64,000 nucleotides of DNA from NCBI GenBank assembly GCA_001872725.1, contig MNWR01000065.1, forward strand, positions 1-64,000, in the 5' to 3' direction. Source of the DNA: Proteobacteria bacterium CG1_02_64_396. GTDB lineage: Bacteria > Pseudomonadota > MNWR01 > CG1-02-64-396. A model generated the notes under the pieces. That model had not been told where the DNA came from. It saw only the letters and a program-made list of their open reading frames with translations, and searched no databases. The translations under genes were made by a program, and so were the position numbers. Shown one piece after another: positions 9,548 to 17,889 of the stretch. Positions within the stretch are counted from its first letter, which is position 1; each line of letters opens with the position of its first letter.

Positions 9548-10485
9548 TCCTGCGGGCTGTGGCGCCGGCCAAAATCAACTGGAGCCTGAGGGTGGTGGGA
9601 CGGCTGCCCAATGGCTACCACGAACTTGATTCGGTGTTTCAAGCGCTCGCTCTGGCCGACGAGCTCACCCTTGAGACGGGGGAGGGGGGCGACCGGCTGA
9701 CGGTGCGGCTGGCCGAAACCGGCGCCGATGCCCCCGAGCTGGCCACTCCCGAGAATTTGGTGCTCAAAGCGGCGGCGACGCTGCGCCAGGCGGTTCAGCC
9801 GCTGGGGCTCTCTTGCCCTCCGGTCCGTTTCCACCTGACCAAGGCGATCCCCTGGCAGGCGGGGTTGGGGGGGGGCTCTTCCGATGCCGCCACGGCGCTA
9901 CGACTGTTGGCCCACCACTGGGGGGTGGCGCTGCGCTGGTCGCAGTGGCTGGAGATCGGGTTTTCACTCGGGGCCGACGTTCCCTTTTTCTTATGTGAAA
10001 CCCCCCAGCGTATCAGCGGCGTCGGCCTGCCGAGCGGCGCGCTCGATCTGCCCGAGGTGGCGCTGCTGCTGCTTCATCCCGGCCCTGGACTTTCGACCCC
10101 CGAGGTCTTTCGCCGCCGCGCCGCGATGGGGGTGGAGCGGGCTGGGGGCAACTTCTTGACACCGTGCGGGCGGATCCATAGGCTACCGGCCCTTTTTCGG
10201 GAGGGGGTTCAGGGGGGTGCTTTGGGCGAGATTTTGGCCGAAGGCAACGATCTTGGCCCCGCTGCGCTCGATCTTTCGCCCGAGTTAAGGGGGTTGGTCG
10301 ACTGGGCGCAAACCGAAGGGATGGAGCCAATCTTCATGAGCGGCTCCGGTCCGACCTGTTTTGTCCCGGTGGTGGACGATGCGCAGGGAAGGGCATGGGC
10401 CGATCGCGCGCAGCTGGCTGGCTGGCGGTCGTGGTCCACACGGACGTTGCGGCAGCACCCTGGACCAGCATTACCGGTCGTTTGA
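9544..10485 (+). CDS. ispE: 4-diphosphocytidyl-2-C-methyl-D-erythritol kinase
   Basis: Phosphorylates CDP-methylerythritol in the non-mevalonate isoprenoid pathway. The GHMP-kinase glycine loop [15 protein letters not shown] and the N-terminal [24 protein letters not shown] motif are present. C-terminal [10 protein letters not shown] is the third GHMP motif. It starts at GTG 9544, overlapping the previous stop by four bases. At 313 residues it is slightly longer than the usual ~285-300. Confidence 0.96.
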   Translation: MILRAVAPAKINWSLRVVGRLPNGYHELDSVFQALALADELTLETGEGGDRLTVRLAETGADAPELATPENLVLKAAATLRQAVQPLGLSCPPVRFHLTKAIPWQAGLGGGSSDAATALRLLAHHWGVALRWSQWLEIGFSLGADVPFFLCETPQRISGVGLPSGALDLPEVALLLLHPGPGLSTPEVFRRRAAMGVERAGGNFLTPCGRIHRLPALFREGVQGGALGEILAEGNDLGPAALDLSPELRGLVDWAQTEGMEPIFMSGSGPTCFVPVVDDAQGRAWADRAQLAGWRSWSTRTLRQHPGPALPVV

Positions 10486-10547
10486 AGGTTTTTGCCGTTT
10501 TTCTGGAGCAACGTTCGGAACCTCGGTTTTGAGTCGTTGCTTTTTGA

Positions 10548-10622
10548 TGGGGTGTCGCCAAGCGGTAAGGCCCCGGATTTTGATTCCGGTATTCCCAGGT
10601 TCGAATCCTGGCACCCCAGCCA
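10548..10622 (+). tRNA. tRNA-Gln (anticodon TTG)
   Basis: A 75-base cloverleaf with acceptor arm TGGGGTG (10548-10554) pairing with CACCCCA (10612-10618), discriminator G and encoded CCA (10620-10622). The anticodon loop is GATTTTGATTC with TTG, and the T-loop is GGTTCGAATCC. A tRNA-Gln between ispE and prs is a recurrent gamma-proteobacterial arrangement. Confidence 0.97.
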
Positions 10623-10642
10623 ACACATCCATCCGAGTGGTC

Positions 10643-11593
10643 ATGTCCCTGAGCCGGTTGAAACTGATTTCGGGTACCGCCAACCCCGATCTCTCCAAGG
10701 CGATCTCCGATCACCTCGGGGTGAACCTCGCCGAGGTCGAGATTAAGCGGTTTTCCGATGGCGAGATCTTTGCCGAAGTGAACGAAAACGTCCGCGGTTC
10801 GGACGCCTTCATCCTTCAGCCGACCTCGTCGCCGGCCAACGACCATCTGATGGAATTGCTGATCCTGATCGACGCCCTCAAACGGGCCTCGGCCAGCCGG
10901 ATCACCGCGGTTATTCCCTATTACGGGTATGCCCGCCAAGATCGTAAATCGGCGCCGCGCACCCCGATCACCGCCAAGCTGGTGGCCGATCTACTCACCA
11001 CCGCCGGGGCCGACCGGGTGCTGACCATGGATTTGCACGCAGGGCAGATTCAGGGGTTCTTCAACATCCCGGTCGACAACATCTTTGCGATGCCGGTGAT
11101 TCTTGGGGCGCTACGCGAGCGCATGACCGATCCCGACAAGACGGTGATCGTCTCCCCCGACGTGGGCGGCGTGGTTCGGGCGCGGGCCCTGGCCAAGCGG
11201 CTGGGGGTCAACATGGCGATCATCGACAAACGCCGTCCCAAGGCCAACGTGGCCGAGGTGATGAACATCATCGGCGACATCAAGGGGATGGACTGCATCT
11301 TGATGGACGACATGATCGACACCGCTGGAACCTTGACCCAGGCGGCTGCGGCTTTGAAAGAAAACGGCGCCAACCGGATTTTGGCGGCGGCGACCCACCC
11401 GGTACTTTCGGGGCCTGCGGTCGAGCGGATCAAAAACTCCTCCATCGACGAGGTGTTGGTGACCGACACGATCGCCTTGCAGGCCAACGCCCGAGGGGTC
11501 GACAAGCTTACGGTCCTGTCGATGGCCCCCCTGCTGGGCGAGGCAATCAGGCGGATTTCCGACGAGGAGTCGGTCAGCTCGTTGTTTGTTTAA
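10643..11593 (+). CDS. prs: Ribose-phosphate pyrophosphokinase
   Basis: Makes PRPP from ribose-5-phosphate and ATP for nucleotide, His and Trp synthesis. The 316-residue length matches bacterial class I enzymes. Motifs include [24 protein letters not shown] and the PRPP-binding loop [12 protein letters not shown]. The start is ATG 10643; an in-frame extension back to 10361 runs through the tRNA and ispE and is not real. The ribosome site is weak (GAGTGG). Confidence 0.97.
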   Translation: MSLSRLKLISGTANPDLSKAISDHLGVNLAEVEIKRFSDGEIFAEVNENVRGSDAFILQPTSSPANDHLMELLILIDALKRASASRITAVIPYYGYARQDRKSAPRTPITAKLVADLLTTAGADRVLTMDLHAGQIQGFFNIPVDNIFAMPVILGALRERMTDPDKTVIVSPDVGGVVRARALAKRLGVNMAIIDKRRPKANVAEVMNIIGDIKGMDCILMDDMIDTAGTLTQAAAALKENGANRILAAATHPVLSGPAVERIKNSSIDEVLVTDTIALQANARGVDKLTVLSMAPLLGEAIRRISDEESVSSLFV

Positions 11594-11614
11594 TCGGTTG
11601 ATTTTTTTGGAATA

Positions 11615-11646
11615 CCCGCCCCCATGTGGGGGCGGGATTTTTGATT
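11615..11646 (+). terminator. Rho-independent terminator or attenuator between prs and rplY
   Basis: CCCGCCCCC (11615-11623), loop ATGT, GGGGGCGGG (11628-11636), a perfect 9-bp stem followed by ATTTTTGATTTTTG. It ends about 20 bases before the rplY start codon, so it can end the prs transcript or act as an attenuator for rplY. Confidence 0.85.
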
Positions 11647-11664
11647 TTTGAGACGGAGTATCCG

Positions 11665-12252
11665 ATGTCCGGCACCCACATCATCGACGTTCAGGACCGC
11701 ACCGAATTCGGCACCCGCGCCACCCGCCGGTTGCGTACCCAGGGGCTGATCCCCGCCGAGGTCTACGGCCATGGCGACAACGATCACCTCAGCCTCAATG
11801 CCCGCGAATTCACCAAACAGCTGCGCACCCCCGGCTTCGCCTCGGCGGTGGTTCAGCTCAAAAGCGACAAGAAGAACGAATCGGCCTTGATCCAGTCGGT
11901 CAGACGTCATCCGGTCAGCGGCGACATCATCCACGTCGACTTCCTGCGGGTGAGCCTGAGCGAAGAGGTCGCCCACGCCGTGCCCCTGCACTTCGTTGGC
12001 GCCGAGAAGTGCCCCGGTGTGAAGGCTGGCGGCATGTTCGAGCCGATCCGCCGCGAGCTTGAGATCCATGCCAAGGTGAGGGATTTGCCCGACTTCATCG
12101 AGGTCGACGTCTCCGGCATGAACCTGCGCGACGTGATCCACGTCCTCGATATTCCCCTGCCCGAGGGCTGCAAGGTGGTCACCGACGTCAACTTCACCCT
12201 GTGCACCGTCGTTGGTCATGGCGGTCCCGCCGGGGGCGGCGAAGAGGGCTGA
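11665..12252 (+). CDS. rplY: 50S ribosomal protein L25/Ctc
   Basis: 5S rRNA-binding ribosomal protein of the long CTC/TL5 type (195 residues with a second beta domain), not the 94-residue E. coli form. Conserved pieces include GTRATRRLRTQGLIPAEVYG and PVSGDIIHVDFLRVSL. ACGGAG precedes ATG 11665; an upstream in-frame ATG at 11626 lies inside the terminator hairpin. Its TGA overlaps the pth start (TGATG). Confidence 0.95.
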   Translation: MSGTHIIDVQDRTEFGTRATRRLRTQGLIPAEVYGHGDNDHLSLNAREFTKQLRTPGFASAVVQLKSDKKNESALIQSVRRHPVSGDIIHVDFLRVSLSEEVAHAVPLHFVGAEKCPGVKAGGMFEPIRRELEIHAKVRDLPDFIEVDVSGMNLRDVIHVLDIPLPEGCKVVTDVNFTLCTVVGHGGPAGGGEEG

Positions 12253-12839
12253 TGCCTGGAACGCTGATCGTCGGCCTGGGTAATCCGGGCACGCAGTACG
12301 AAGGAAGCCGACACAATGTCGGCTTTCTTTTTGTGGAGCGTATGGCCGACTTGTGGGGGCTGCCCCCCTTCAAGAAGGGGCTCCATCAGGCTCAATCGGC
12401 CCGCGGGCGGGTCGAGGGTGAGTCGGTGGCGCTGGCCCTGCCCCAGACATTCATGAACCGCAGCGGCGACACCGTCGTCCCCTTCCTCAACGATCTGGGG
12501 ATCGAGGGGGACCGTATGCTGGTGGTCCATGACGACATGGATCTGCCGCTGGGCCACCTGCGTTTGAAGGTCGGTGGTGGCCACGGCGGCCACAACGGCC
12601 TGCGCCACATCATGGCCCGCCTGGGCCACGGCGATTTCGCCCGTTTGCGGGTCGGAATTGGCAAGGCGGCCAGCCGGGAAGAGACGGTCAACTTTGTGCT
12701 CGGCCGTTTCGGCAAAGCGGAGCAGGCGCTGATCGACGACGCCTTCGACGCTTTGCGCCCCCATTTCAAGCTTTTGGTCCACGCCGAGTGGAATCTGGCG
12801 ATGAACCACATCAACCTCATCAAACCCGCCACCACCTAA
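12252..12839 (+). CDS. pth: Peptidyl-tRNA hydrolase
   Basis: Releases peptides from prematurely dropped peptidyl-tRNA. It has 195 residues with [18 protein letters not shown] near the N-terminus (catalytic His in RHNVGF), [19 protein letters not shown] and [11 protein letters not shown]. The start ATG 12252 is translationally coupled to rplY by a one-base overlap. Confidence 0.96.
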   Translation: MPGTLIVGLGNPGTQYEGSRHNVGFLFVERMADLWGLPPFKKGLHQAQSARGRVEGESVALALPQTFMNRSGDTVVPFLNDLGIEGDRMLVVHDDMDLPLGHLRLKVGGGHGGHNGLRHIMARLGHGDFARLRVGIGKAASREETVNFVLGRFGKAEQALIDDAFDALRPHFKLLVHAEWNLAMNHINLIKPATT

Positions 12840-12858
12840 TCGACTACGGGAGCCGTTT

Positions 12859-13956
12859 ATGGCCATTACCTGCGGCATCGTTGGCCTACCCAACGTCGGC
12901 AAATCGACCCTTTTCAACGCCCTGACCGAAGCGGGGGCCGAATCGGCCAACTACCCCTTCTGCACCATCGAGCCCAACGTCGGGGTGGTGCAGGTGCCCG
13001 ATCCCCGCTTGAAAAAGCTGGCTGAGATCGTCAAACCCCGCGAGCGGGTGCTCCCCGCCACCATGGAGTTCGTCGACATCGCCGGCTTGGTGCGCGGCGC
13101 CTCGAAGGGGGAGGGGCTGGGCAACCAGTTTCTCGGTCACATCCGCTCGGTGGCGGCGATTGCCCATGTGGTGCGCTGCTTCGTGGACGAAAACGTCGTC
13201 CACGTCGAGGGGGGGGTCGATCCGATCCGCGACATCGAGGTGATCGACACCGAACTGATGCTCGCCGACCTGCAATCGGTGGAAAAACGGCTGACCGCAT
13301 CGAGCAAGAAGCTCAAATCGGGCGACAAGGATGCCAAGGTTCAGGTGCCGGTGCTGGAGAAGGTTGCCGCCGCGCTCAACGACGGGGTGCCGATCCGGGC
13401 CCAAGGGCTACGCGCCGACGACCTGGAGGCCATTGCCGATCTCAACCTGCTTACCGGTAAGCCGCTGATTTATGTGGCCAACGTCGCCGAGGGCGATCTG
13501 CCGGGCGGCAACGCCCTGGTCGACCAGGTGCGTGCACGCGCCGCGACCGAGGGGGCCGAGGTGGTGGTGATCTGCGCCCAGATCGAATCGGAGCTGATCG
13601 AGATGGAGGAGGAGGAGCGGCGCGAATTTCTGGGTGAGTTGGGGATGGAGCAGACCGGTTTGGACCGGATGATTTTCGCCGCCTTCAAACTGTTGGGGCT
13701 GCACACCTATTTCACCGCCGGGGTCAAGGAGGTCCGCGCCTGGACCGTCCCGGTCGGCGCCACCGCCCCTCAGGCGGCGGGGGTGATCCACACCGACTTC
13801 GAGCGGGGCTTCATCCGCGCCGAGGTGACCGGCTACGACGATTTTGTCGCCTGCGGCGGCGAGCAAGGGGCCAAAGAGGCGGGCAAGCTGCGGCTGGAAG
13901 GCAAGGAGTACGTCGTGCACGACGGCGACGTGATGCACTTCCGCTTCAACGTTTAA
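12859..13956 (+). CDS. ychF: Redox-regulated ATPase/GTPase YchF
   Basis: Obg-family OLA1/YchF ATPase that binds ribosomes. It has 365 residues, with Walker [16 protein letters not shown] at the N-terminus, [22 protein letters not shown] switch regions, a central coiled segment and a C-terminal TGS domain ending [22 protein letters not shown] precedes the ATG. It follows pth by 19 bases. Confidence 0.97.
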   Translation: MAITCGIVGLPNVGKSTLFNALTEAGAESANYPFCTIEPNVGVVQVPDPRLKKLAEIVKPRERVLPATMEFVDIAGLVRGASKGEGLGNQFLGHIRSVAAIAHVVRCFVDENVVHVEGGVDPIRDIEVIDTELMLADLQSVEKRLTASSKKLKSGDKDAKVQVPVLEKVAAALNDGVPIRAQGLRADDLEAIADLNLLTGKPLIYVANVAEGDLPGGNALVDQVRARAATEGAEVVVICAQIESELIEMEEEERREFLGELGMEQTGLDRMIFAAFKLLGLHTYFTAGVKEVRAWTVPVGATAPQAAGVIHTDFERGFIRAEVTGYDDFVACGGEQGAKEAGKLRLEGKEYVVHDGDVMHFRFNV

Positions 13957-13967
13957 TCGCAAACTGA

Positions 13968-14040
13968 TCGCCCGGAGACCGGGCTCCTACACCCTGAACG
14001 AACGGTTCGTGGTAGGGGTGGGAGCTTGGTCTCCGGGCGA
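13968..14040. repeat. REP-like imperfect palindrome between ychF and prfB
   Basis: The arm TCGCCCGGAGACC at 13968-13980 mirrors GGTCTCCGGGCGA at 14028-14040. An inner arm GGGCTCCTACACC mirrors GGTAGGGGTGGGAGC less perfectly. The layout resembles extragenic palindromes (REP) of gamma-proteobacteria, and it could also serve as the ychF terminator, although no T-run follows. No second copy was spotted in this window. Confidence 0.6.
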
Positions 14041-14077
14041 CATGCTTTCAATTCAACCCGCATCCAGGGGAACAACC

Positions 14078-15179
14078 ATGTGGCAGGATCTCTTAAGTAA
14101 ACTCAAAGAGCTGCGCGCCCGTCTCGAAGATGCACGGGGGTATCTTTGACGAGCCGAACAAGCGGTTCCGTCTCGATGAGCTCAACGCCCAATCGGAGGA
14201 TCCCTCCTTCTGGAACGATGGGGTCAAAGCCCAGGGGCTGATGCGCGAGCGCACCTCGATTGAGACCGATCTGAAACAGATCGACGAGATTCAGGCGATC
14301 TTCGACGACCTCGAAACCATGATCGAATTCGAGGACGACGAGATGGCCGACGAGGCCAAGGGGCTGGTTGCCCAGGCCGAGGCGATCTTCGACAAACTCG
14401 AATTCAAGCGGATGCTCGGCGAGCCCGAGGATGCCCTGAACGCCTACGTCGACATCCATGCCGGGGCGGGTGGCACCGAATCCCAGGATTGGGCCGAGAT
14501 GTTGCTGCGCATGTACCTGCGCTGGGGCGACAAGAAGGGGTTCAAGACCGATCTGATCGAGGTCTCGGCGGGGGAAGAGGCGGGGATCAAGTCGGCGACG
14601 ATCCACATTCAGGGGGAGTACGCCTTCGGCTATTTGAAGAGCGAGACCGGCATTCACCGGCTGGTGCGGATCTCCCCCTTCGATTCCCAGGCGCGGCGCC
14701 ACACCTCGTTTTCGTCGGTGTATGTCTACCCCGAGGTCGACGAGAACATCGAGATCGAAATCCTCGACAAGGATCTACGCATCGACACCTACCGCGCCTC
14801 CGGGGCGGGCGGGCAGCACGTCAACAAAACCGACTCGGCGGTGCGGATTACCCACATGCCGACCAACATCGTCGTCGCCTGCCAGACCGAACGCTCCCAG
14901 CATCAAAACCGCGACACCGCTTTCAAAATGCTGCGGGCCCGGCTGTACGAGCACGAGCTTGAAAAACGGCGCGAAAAAGAGGCGGAGGCCGAGGCCAACA
15001 AGAGCGACATCGGTTGGGGCCACCAGATTCGTTCCTACGTGCTGCACCCCTACCAGATGGTCAAGGATCTGCGCACCGGGGTCGAAAAGGGCAACGCCCA
15101 GGGGGTGCTCGACGGCGACCTGGACGACTACATGGAGGCGGCCCTCAAGTGGAAGGCGGGGGCCAAGCGGGTGGAGTGA
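14078..15179 (+). CDS. prfB: Peptide chain release factor 2, programmed +1 frameshift
   Basis: RF2 ends translation at UAA and UGA. Translation starts at ATG 14078 (AGGGGAACAACC upstream), reads 23 codons to ...ARGYL, meets TGA at 14147-14149 and must shift +1 to continue from GAC 14148. The joined product is 366 residues, matching the ~365 of the family. It contains the stop-recognition tripeptide SPF (RISPFDS) and the catalytic GGQ (SGAGGQHVNKTDSAVR). Not decayed: the interruption is the conserved autoregulatory site. Confidence 0.96.
14136..14150 (+). promoter_or_regulatory. prfB programmed +1 frameshift site
   Basis: The slippery codon CTT followed by in-frame TGA C (14144-14150) is preceded by a Shine-Dalgarno-like GGGGG at 14136-14140 at the spacing seen in E. 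coli prfB. Low RF2 favours the shift, so RF2 controls its own level. Confidence 0.93.
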
Positions 15180-15182
15180 CCC

Positions 15183-15238
15183 GCCCCCCCCACAACAAAA
15201 AAGCGGCCCTCGGGCCGCTTTTTTGTTGTGGGGGGGGG
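15183..15238. terminator. Bidirectional terminator between prfB and the convergent membrane-protein gene
   Basis: A long, nearly perfect palindrome: AAAAAAGCGGCCC (15198-15209 region) around a short TC centre, mirrored by GGGCCGCTTTTTT, with flanking CCCCCCCACAAC/GTTGTGGGGGGG. A/T runs on both sides suit termination from both directions. Confidence 0.9.
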
Positions 15239-15246
15239 CTGCAGCC

Positions 15247-15831
15247 TCAAAAGCGCACCGTCTTGATCCGCTCGATCAGATCGTCGAAACCGGGGCGGTG
15301 GATGAGCAGCAGCAGCCCCGCCAGGGTGATCATTCCGTATCCCCACTGCGCATCGCCCCCCATCAAAATCAGCACCAGCCCCAGCATGGCGGGCGCCTCG
15401 CTCATCCCCCAAATCACCAGCGCCACCCCCATCCCCTCGCTCCGAATCAGACGCAGCGCCCGCAGCTCTTGAGCGCTGAGTTTGCTTAAGTCGTGCGGGA
15501 GCCCCGCGTCGGGGCTGGCCCCTTTTTGCCGGGTGAGCAGCAGGTCTTCCGGCTCGGTGGGGCGGGCCAGCAGGTTGGCCAAGGGGAGCAGATCCCAGAT
15601 TTTTTGCCGGGTCAGCAGCGACATCAGCGCCAGCCCCACCGCCAGCACCAGCAGCGCCAGCGAAATGGCGAAGCGCGACTCCCCTTCAAGCGCCGATCCC
15701 AGCCCCTGCCTTTGAAAGAAGAAGGCGATGGCCGCCACCACCAACACCGAAAACCCCATCGCCCCCCAGAGCAGGGTGGCGAGGCGGGTGATTTTTTCGA
15801 CCTGGCGGACAAAGGTGGGGGAGACAATCAT
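15247..15831 (-). CDS. Four-helix membrane protein of unknown function
   Basis: The start ATG 15831 has AAGGA eight bases upstream and gives 194 residues; the open frame reaches 15921 without a better start. Two hydrophobic segments (FSVLVVAAIAFFF, ISLALLVLAVGLALMSLL) are followed by a cytoplasmic stretch in which LLTRQK occurs twice, then two more segments. I do not recognise the family. It is divergent from the short DksA/TraR gene across 88 bases and converges on prfB. Confidence 0.75.
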   Translation of the reverse strand: MIVSPTFVRQVEKITRLATLLWGAMGFSVLVVAAIAFFFQRQGLGSALEGESRFAISLALLVLAVGLALMSLLTRQKIWDLLPLANLLARPTEPEDLLLTRQKGASPDAGLPHDLSKLSAQELRALRLIRSEGMGVALVIWGMSEAPAMLGLVLILMGGDAQWGYGMITLAGLLLLIHRPGFDDLIERIKTVRF

Positions 15832-15919
15832 GAGGTAATCCTTGAGTGACTTGAGATGGATGGGCATGGTTGGTGGCGGTGCAGACTGCCCCGACTTTTC
15901 ACCCGCGACAAGAGCCGAC

Positions 15920-16258
15920 ATGACGATCTTCGAGATCTACCGCCAAACCCTGCTCACCGAGCAAACAGCTCTGCTGGAGGGGATCGCCCGACTCAAAGAG
16001 AGCGGGCGGACCGTGGCGCTCGATCAAACCCTGATGGGGCGGCTGTCGCGTATGGATGCCCTGCAACAGCAGGCGATGGCCCAGGCGGGATTGGCGCGCA
16101 GTCGGGTTCGTTTGCGCGCCATTGAGGCGGCCCTGCAACGGCTGGAAGACAGGGTCTACGGGATCTGCTGCGAATGTGGGGAGCCGGTCGAGCCGCAGCG
16201 GCTCGGCGCCGACCCGGCCACCCCGTTTTGCCAGGAGTGTTTGGTCGAGCGGGGTTAA
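15920..16258 (+). CDS. Short DksA/TraR-family zinc-finger protein
   Basis: A 112-residue protein with a helical coiled region and a C-terminal zinc finger (ICCECGEP...PFCQEC). This is the TraR/DksA C4-type layout, but the coiled-coil tip lacks the DxxDxA motif present in the canonical DksA at 60469. A role as an RNA polymerase secondary-channel ligand is therefore uncertain. ATG 15920 is chosen; an upstream in-frame ATG at 15842 would add 26 non-conserved residues. Confidence 0.82.
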   Translation: MTIFEIYRQTLLTEQTALLEGIARLKESGRTVALDQTLMGRLSRMDALQQQAMAQAGLARSRVRLRAIEAALQRLEDRVYGICCECGEPVEPQRLGADPATPFCQECLVERG

Positions 16259-16261
16259 TGC

Positions 16262-16723
16262 TCTTGGGGCCTTGCCCAACAGGTGCCACAACCAGCGATG
16301 CAGCCGGTGAATCCCCCGGGGCTCGGCGGACATCGGAATGCACTGCCCCGCGACGACCTCAATGCCGTGATCCTGGCAAAACTGTACCGCTGCCTGCGAT
16401 TCTGCCCCCTGCTGCATCCAGACCGCCTTGATCCCCGCAGCATGGCAAGCGTTCGCTTTGAGGCGGAGGGACGATCAGGACGAGCGCTTCGATGCCCTGA
16501 GGTAGGTCGGCCAACGTCGGCCAACGTCGGCCAACGTCGGATAACAATGCCGTCCCTCGATCGACTCGGCATGGGGATGGACGACGAAGAGTTCATACCC
16601 TTTGGCCTTCAGCTCTTTGAGAACCGTATTGCCGAACTTATCGCCCCGCCGCGAGACCCCCACCAAGGCCAAACGCTTGTGGGCAAGAATGTGTGCGATG
16701 GTTTCGGGGGCAACGGCGGTCAT
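16262..16723 (-). pseudogene. CoA-binding domain protein (YccU-like), broken by two frame lesions
   Basis: The N-terminus starts at ATG 16723 with a strong AAGGAGG site and overlaps the upstream stop (ATGA). It reads MTAVAPETIAHILAH through VVHPHAESIEGRHCYPTLAD, a Rossmann CoA-binding start. The frame is then shifted by three copies of a 10-bp unit at 16511-16540. The sense resumes in another frame (LPQGIEALVLIVPPPQSERL), is lost again near 16440-16452, and resumes as HAAGIKAVWMQQGAESQAAV to HRWLWHLLGKAP. No single frame encodes the protein and the original stop is unclear. Sequencing error could mimic one lesion. Confidence 0.82.
16511..16540. repeat. 10-bp tandem repeat, three copies, inside the CoA-binding pseudogene
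   Basis: CCAACGTCGG occurs three times in a row at 16511-16520, 16521-16530 and 16531-16540, with a partial CGG before. One copy would keep the minus-strand frame (YPTLADLPQG); three copies add 20 bases and shift it; four would restore it. Confidence 0.95.
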
Positions 16724-16989
16724 CGGCCCTCCTTCCAATGCCACCACTTGAGTTTGTCCGGTTCTCTGGCAGCAGGCGGGGTGCCTGCAAAATAGACCGC
16801 GCCGCGAAAAACGTAGAGGACACAGCGGTCGATGGGGCCGCCCCGCAGCGCCATCAAGCGTTGGTACATAACCTCGGGATCCTCCCCGCGCAGCCCCTCC
16901 ACCGTGGTGTAGCCCAGATCGATCAGGTCTTGGGCCAGGCTGGGGCCGACGCCGGGGAGCTGTTGCAACCGCCGCGAGGTCTCGGTCAC
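16720..16989 (-). CDS. Cdd1-like helix-hairpin-helix protein
   Basis: An 89-residue protein starting at GTG 16989, overlapping the upstream stop. The N-terminal LQQLPGVGPSLAQDLIDLGY is a helix-hairpin-helix, followed by GEDPEVMYQRL and CVLYVFRGAVYFA, the layout of the 'pathogenicity locus' Cdd1 family (PF11731). The family likely binds DNA but its role is not established. It is coupled to the SIMPL gene upstream and the CoA-binding pseudogene downstream. Confidence 0.85.
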   Translation of the reverse strand: MTETSRRLQQLPGVGPSLAQDLIDLGYTTVEGLRGEDPEVMYQRLMALRGGPIDRCVLYVFRGAVYFAGTPPAAREPDKLKWWHWKEGR

Positions 16990-17672
16990 GGCGCCGGCTC
17001 GATCAGCACCACCCCCGACAGGGTCAGGTGGACGGTGGAGCGCCCCCCCGCCATGGGCGGTGCGCCGCCCCCCTCCAGGGCGTCGGTCGCCATCATGCGC
17101 ATCGGCATGGGGGCGGGGAGGTCGCTGCCGTCGAGCGCCAACGATTCGATGCGGTATCGGCCGCTGCCGAACAGGGTCGCCATCTTGGCAGCCTGGACCC
17201 GTAGATCGTCTGCCGCCTGATCGATCAGCCCCCGTTTGGCCTCGCGCAGTGCCTGGTCCGACACCCGAAAATCCACCCCCTGCACCATCCCCCCCATCTT
17301 CTCGACCCGGCCGGTCCAGCTCAGGTCGTCGACTTGGCGATCAATCACCTGAAAGGTCTGACGGACCGACCAGCCGATGGCCACCTCGCCCCGGCGGATG
17401 GGGTAGGTGGCTCGGCCCACCGTCTGAACCGTGATGTCGGGCGATTTTTTCAATACCTCGACGATGCGTCCCGCCACCGCATCGACCTCGCGGCGCACCC
17501 CCTCTTGCTCCTTGCCCTCGCGGGTCACCTCAACGGTGACCACCGCCTCGTCGTTGGCGACCACGGTTTCGGCCTGACCGCTCAGAGCGACGCGGATCGG
17601 TTCGGCGGCGTGAAGGGGGGCGGCCCCGGCCAATACAAGGGCGGTTCCCACAACGGCGATCATGCGTTTCAT
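16986..17672 (-). CDS. Periplasmic SIMPL-domain (DUF541) protein
   Basis: A 228-residue exported protein. The start ATG 17672 follows AGAGGA and opens a signal peptide (MKRMIAVVGTALVLAGAAPLHA). The mature part, from IRVALSGQAETVVANDEAVVTVEV onwards, matches the SIMPL/YggE-like family (PF04402), linked in some bacteria to outer-membrane integrity or oxidative stress. An in-frame extension to 17849 lacks a ribosome site. The 217 bases between this gene and the upstream aminotransferase fusion carry no gene I can see. Confidence 0.87.
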   Translation of the reverse strand: MKRMIAVVGTALVLAGAAPLHAAEPIRVALSGQAETVVANDEAVVTVEVTREGKEQEGVRREVDAVAGRIVEVLKKSPDITVQTVGRATYPIRRGEVAIGWSVRQTFQVIDRQVDDLSWTGRVEKMGGMVQGVDFRVSDQALREAKRGLIDQAADDLRVQAAKMATLFGSGRYRIESLALDGSDLPAPMPMRMMATDALEGGGAPPMAGGRSTVHLTLSGVVLIEPAP

Positions 17673-17889
17673 GGCTGAATCCTCTTGAGATAGCGGTTGG
17701 CGGCATCGTCTTTCAAGGACGAAAAGGGTTGGTTGGTCTCGTGCGACCTGGGACGGACTTGCCCGAAGACACCCGCCGAGTGCTTGCACGGCCACGCTTT
17801 TGCCATGCTCGGATCGACCTCCAGGAAAGCCAAAAAGATCGACATTCAAGGGCGTTCGAGCCGGCGCGAGCCAGCACAGAGGGGAAGGA

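Noticed and set aside
14130-15179. prfB as a truncated or frameshifted pseudogene
   Set aside because: The break is the conserved CTT TGA C programmed site with an upstream G-rich SD-like element; the joined length is normal.
16511-16540. 10-bp repeats as an attachment or IS target site
   Set aside because: No transposase, integrase or flanking inverted repeats nearby; they lie inside a recognisable gene and explain its frameshift.
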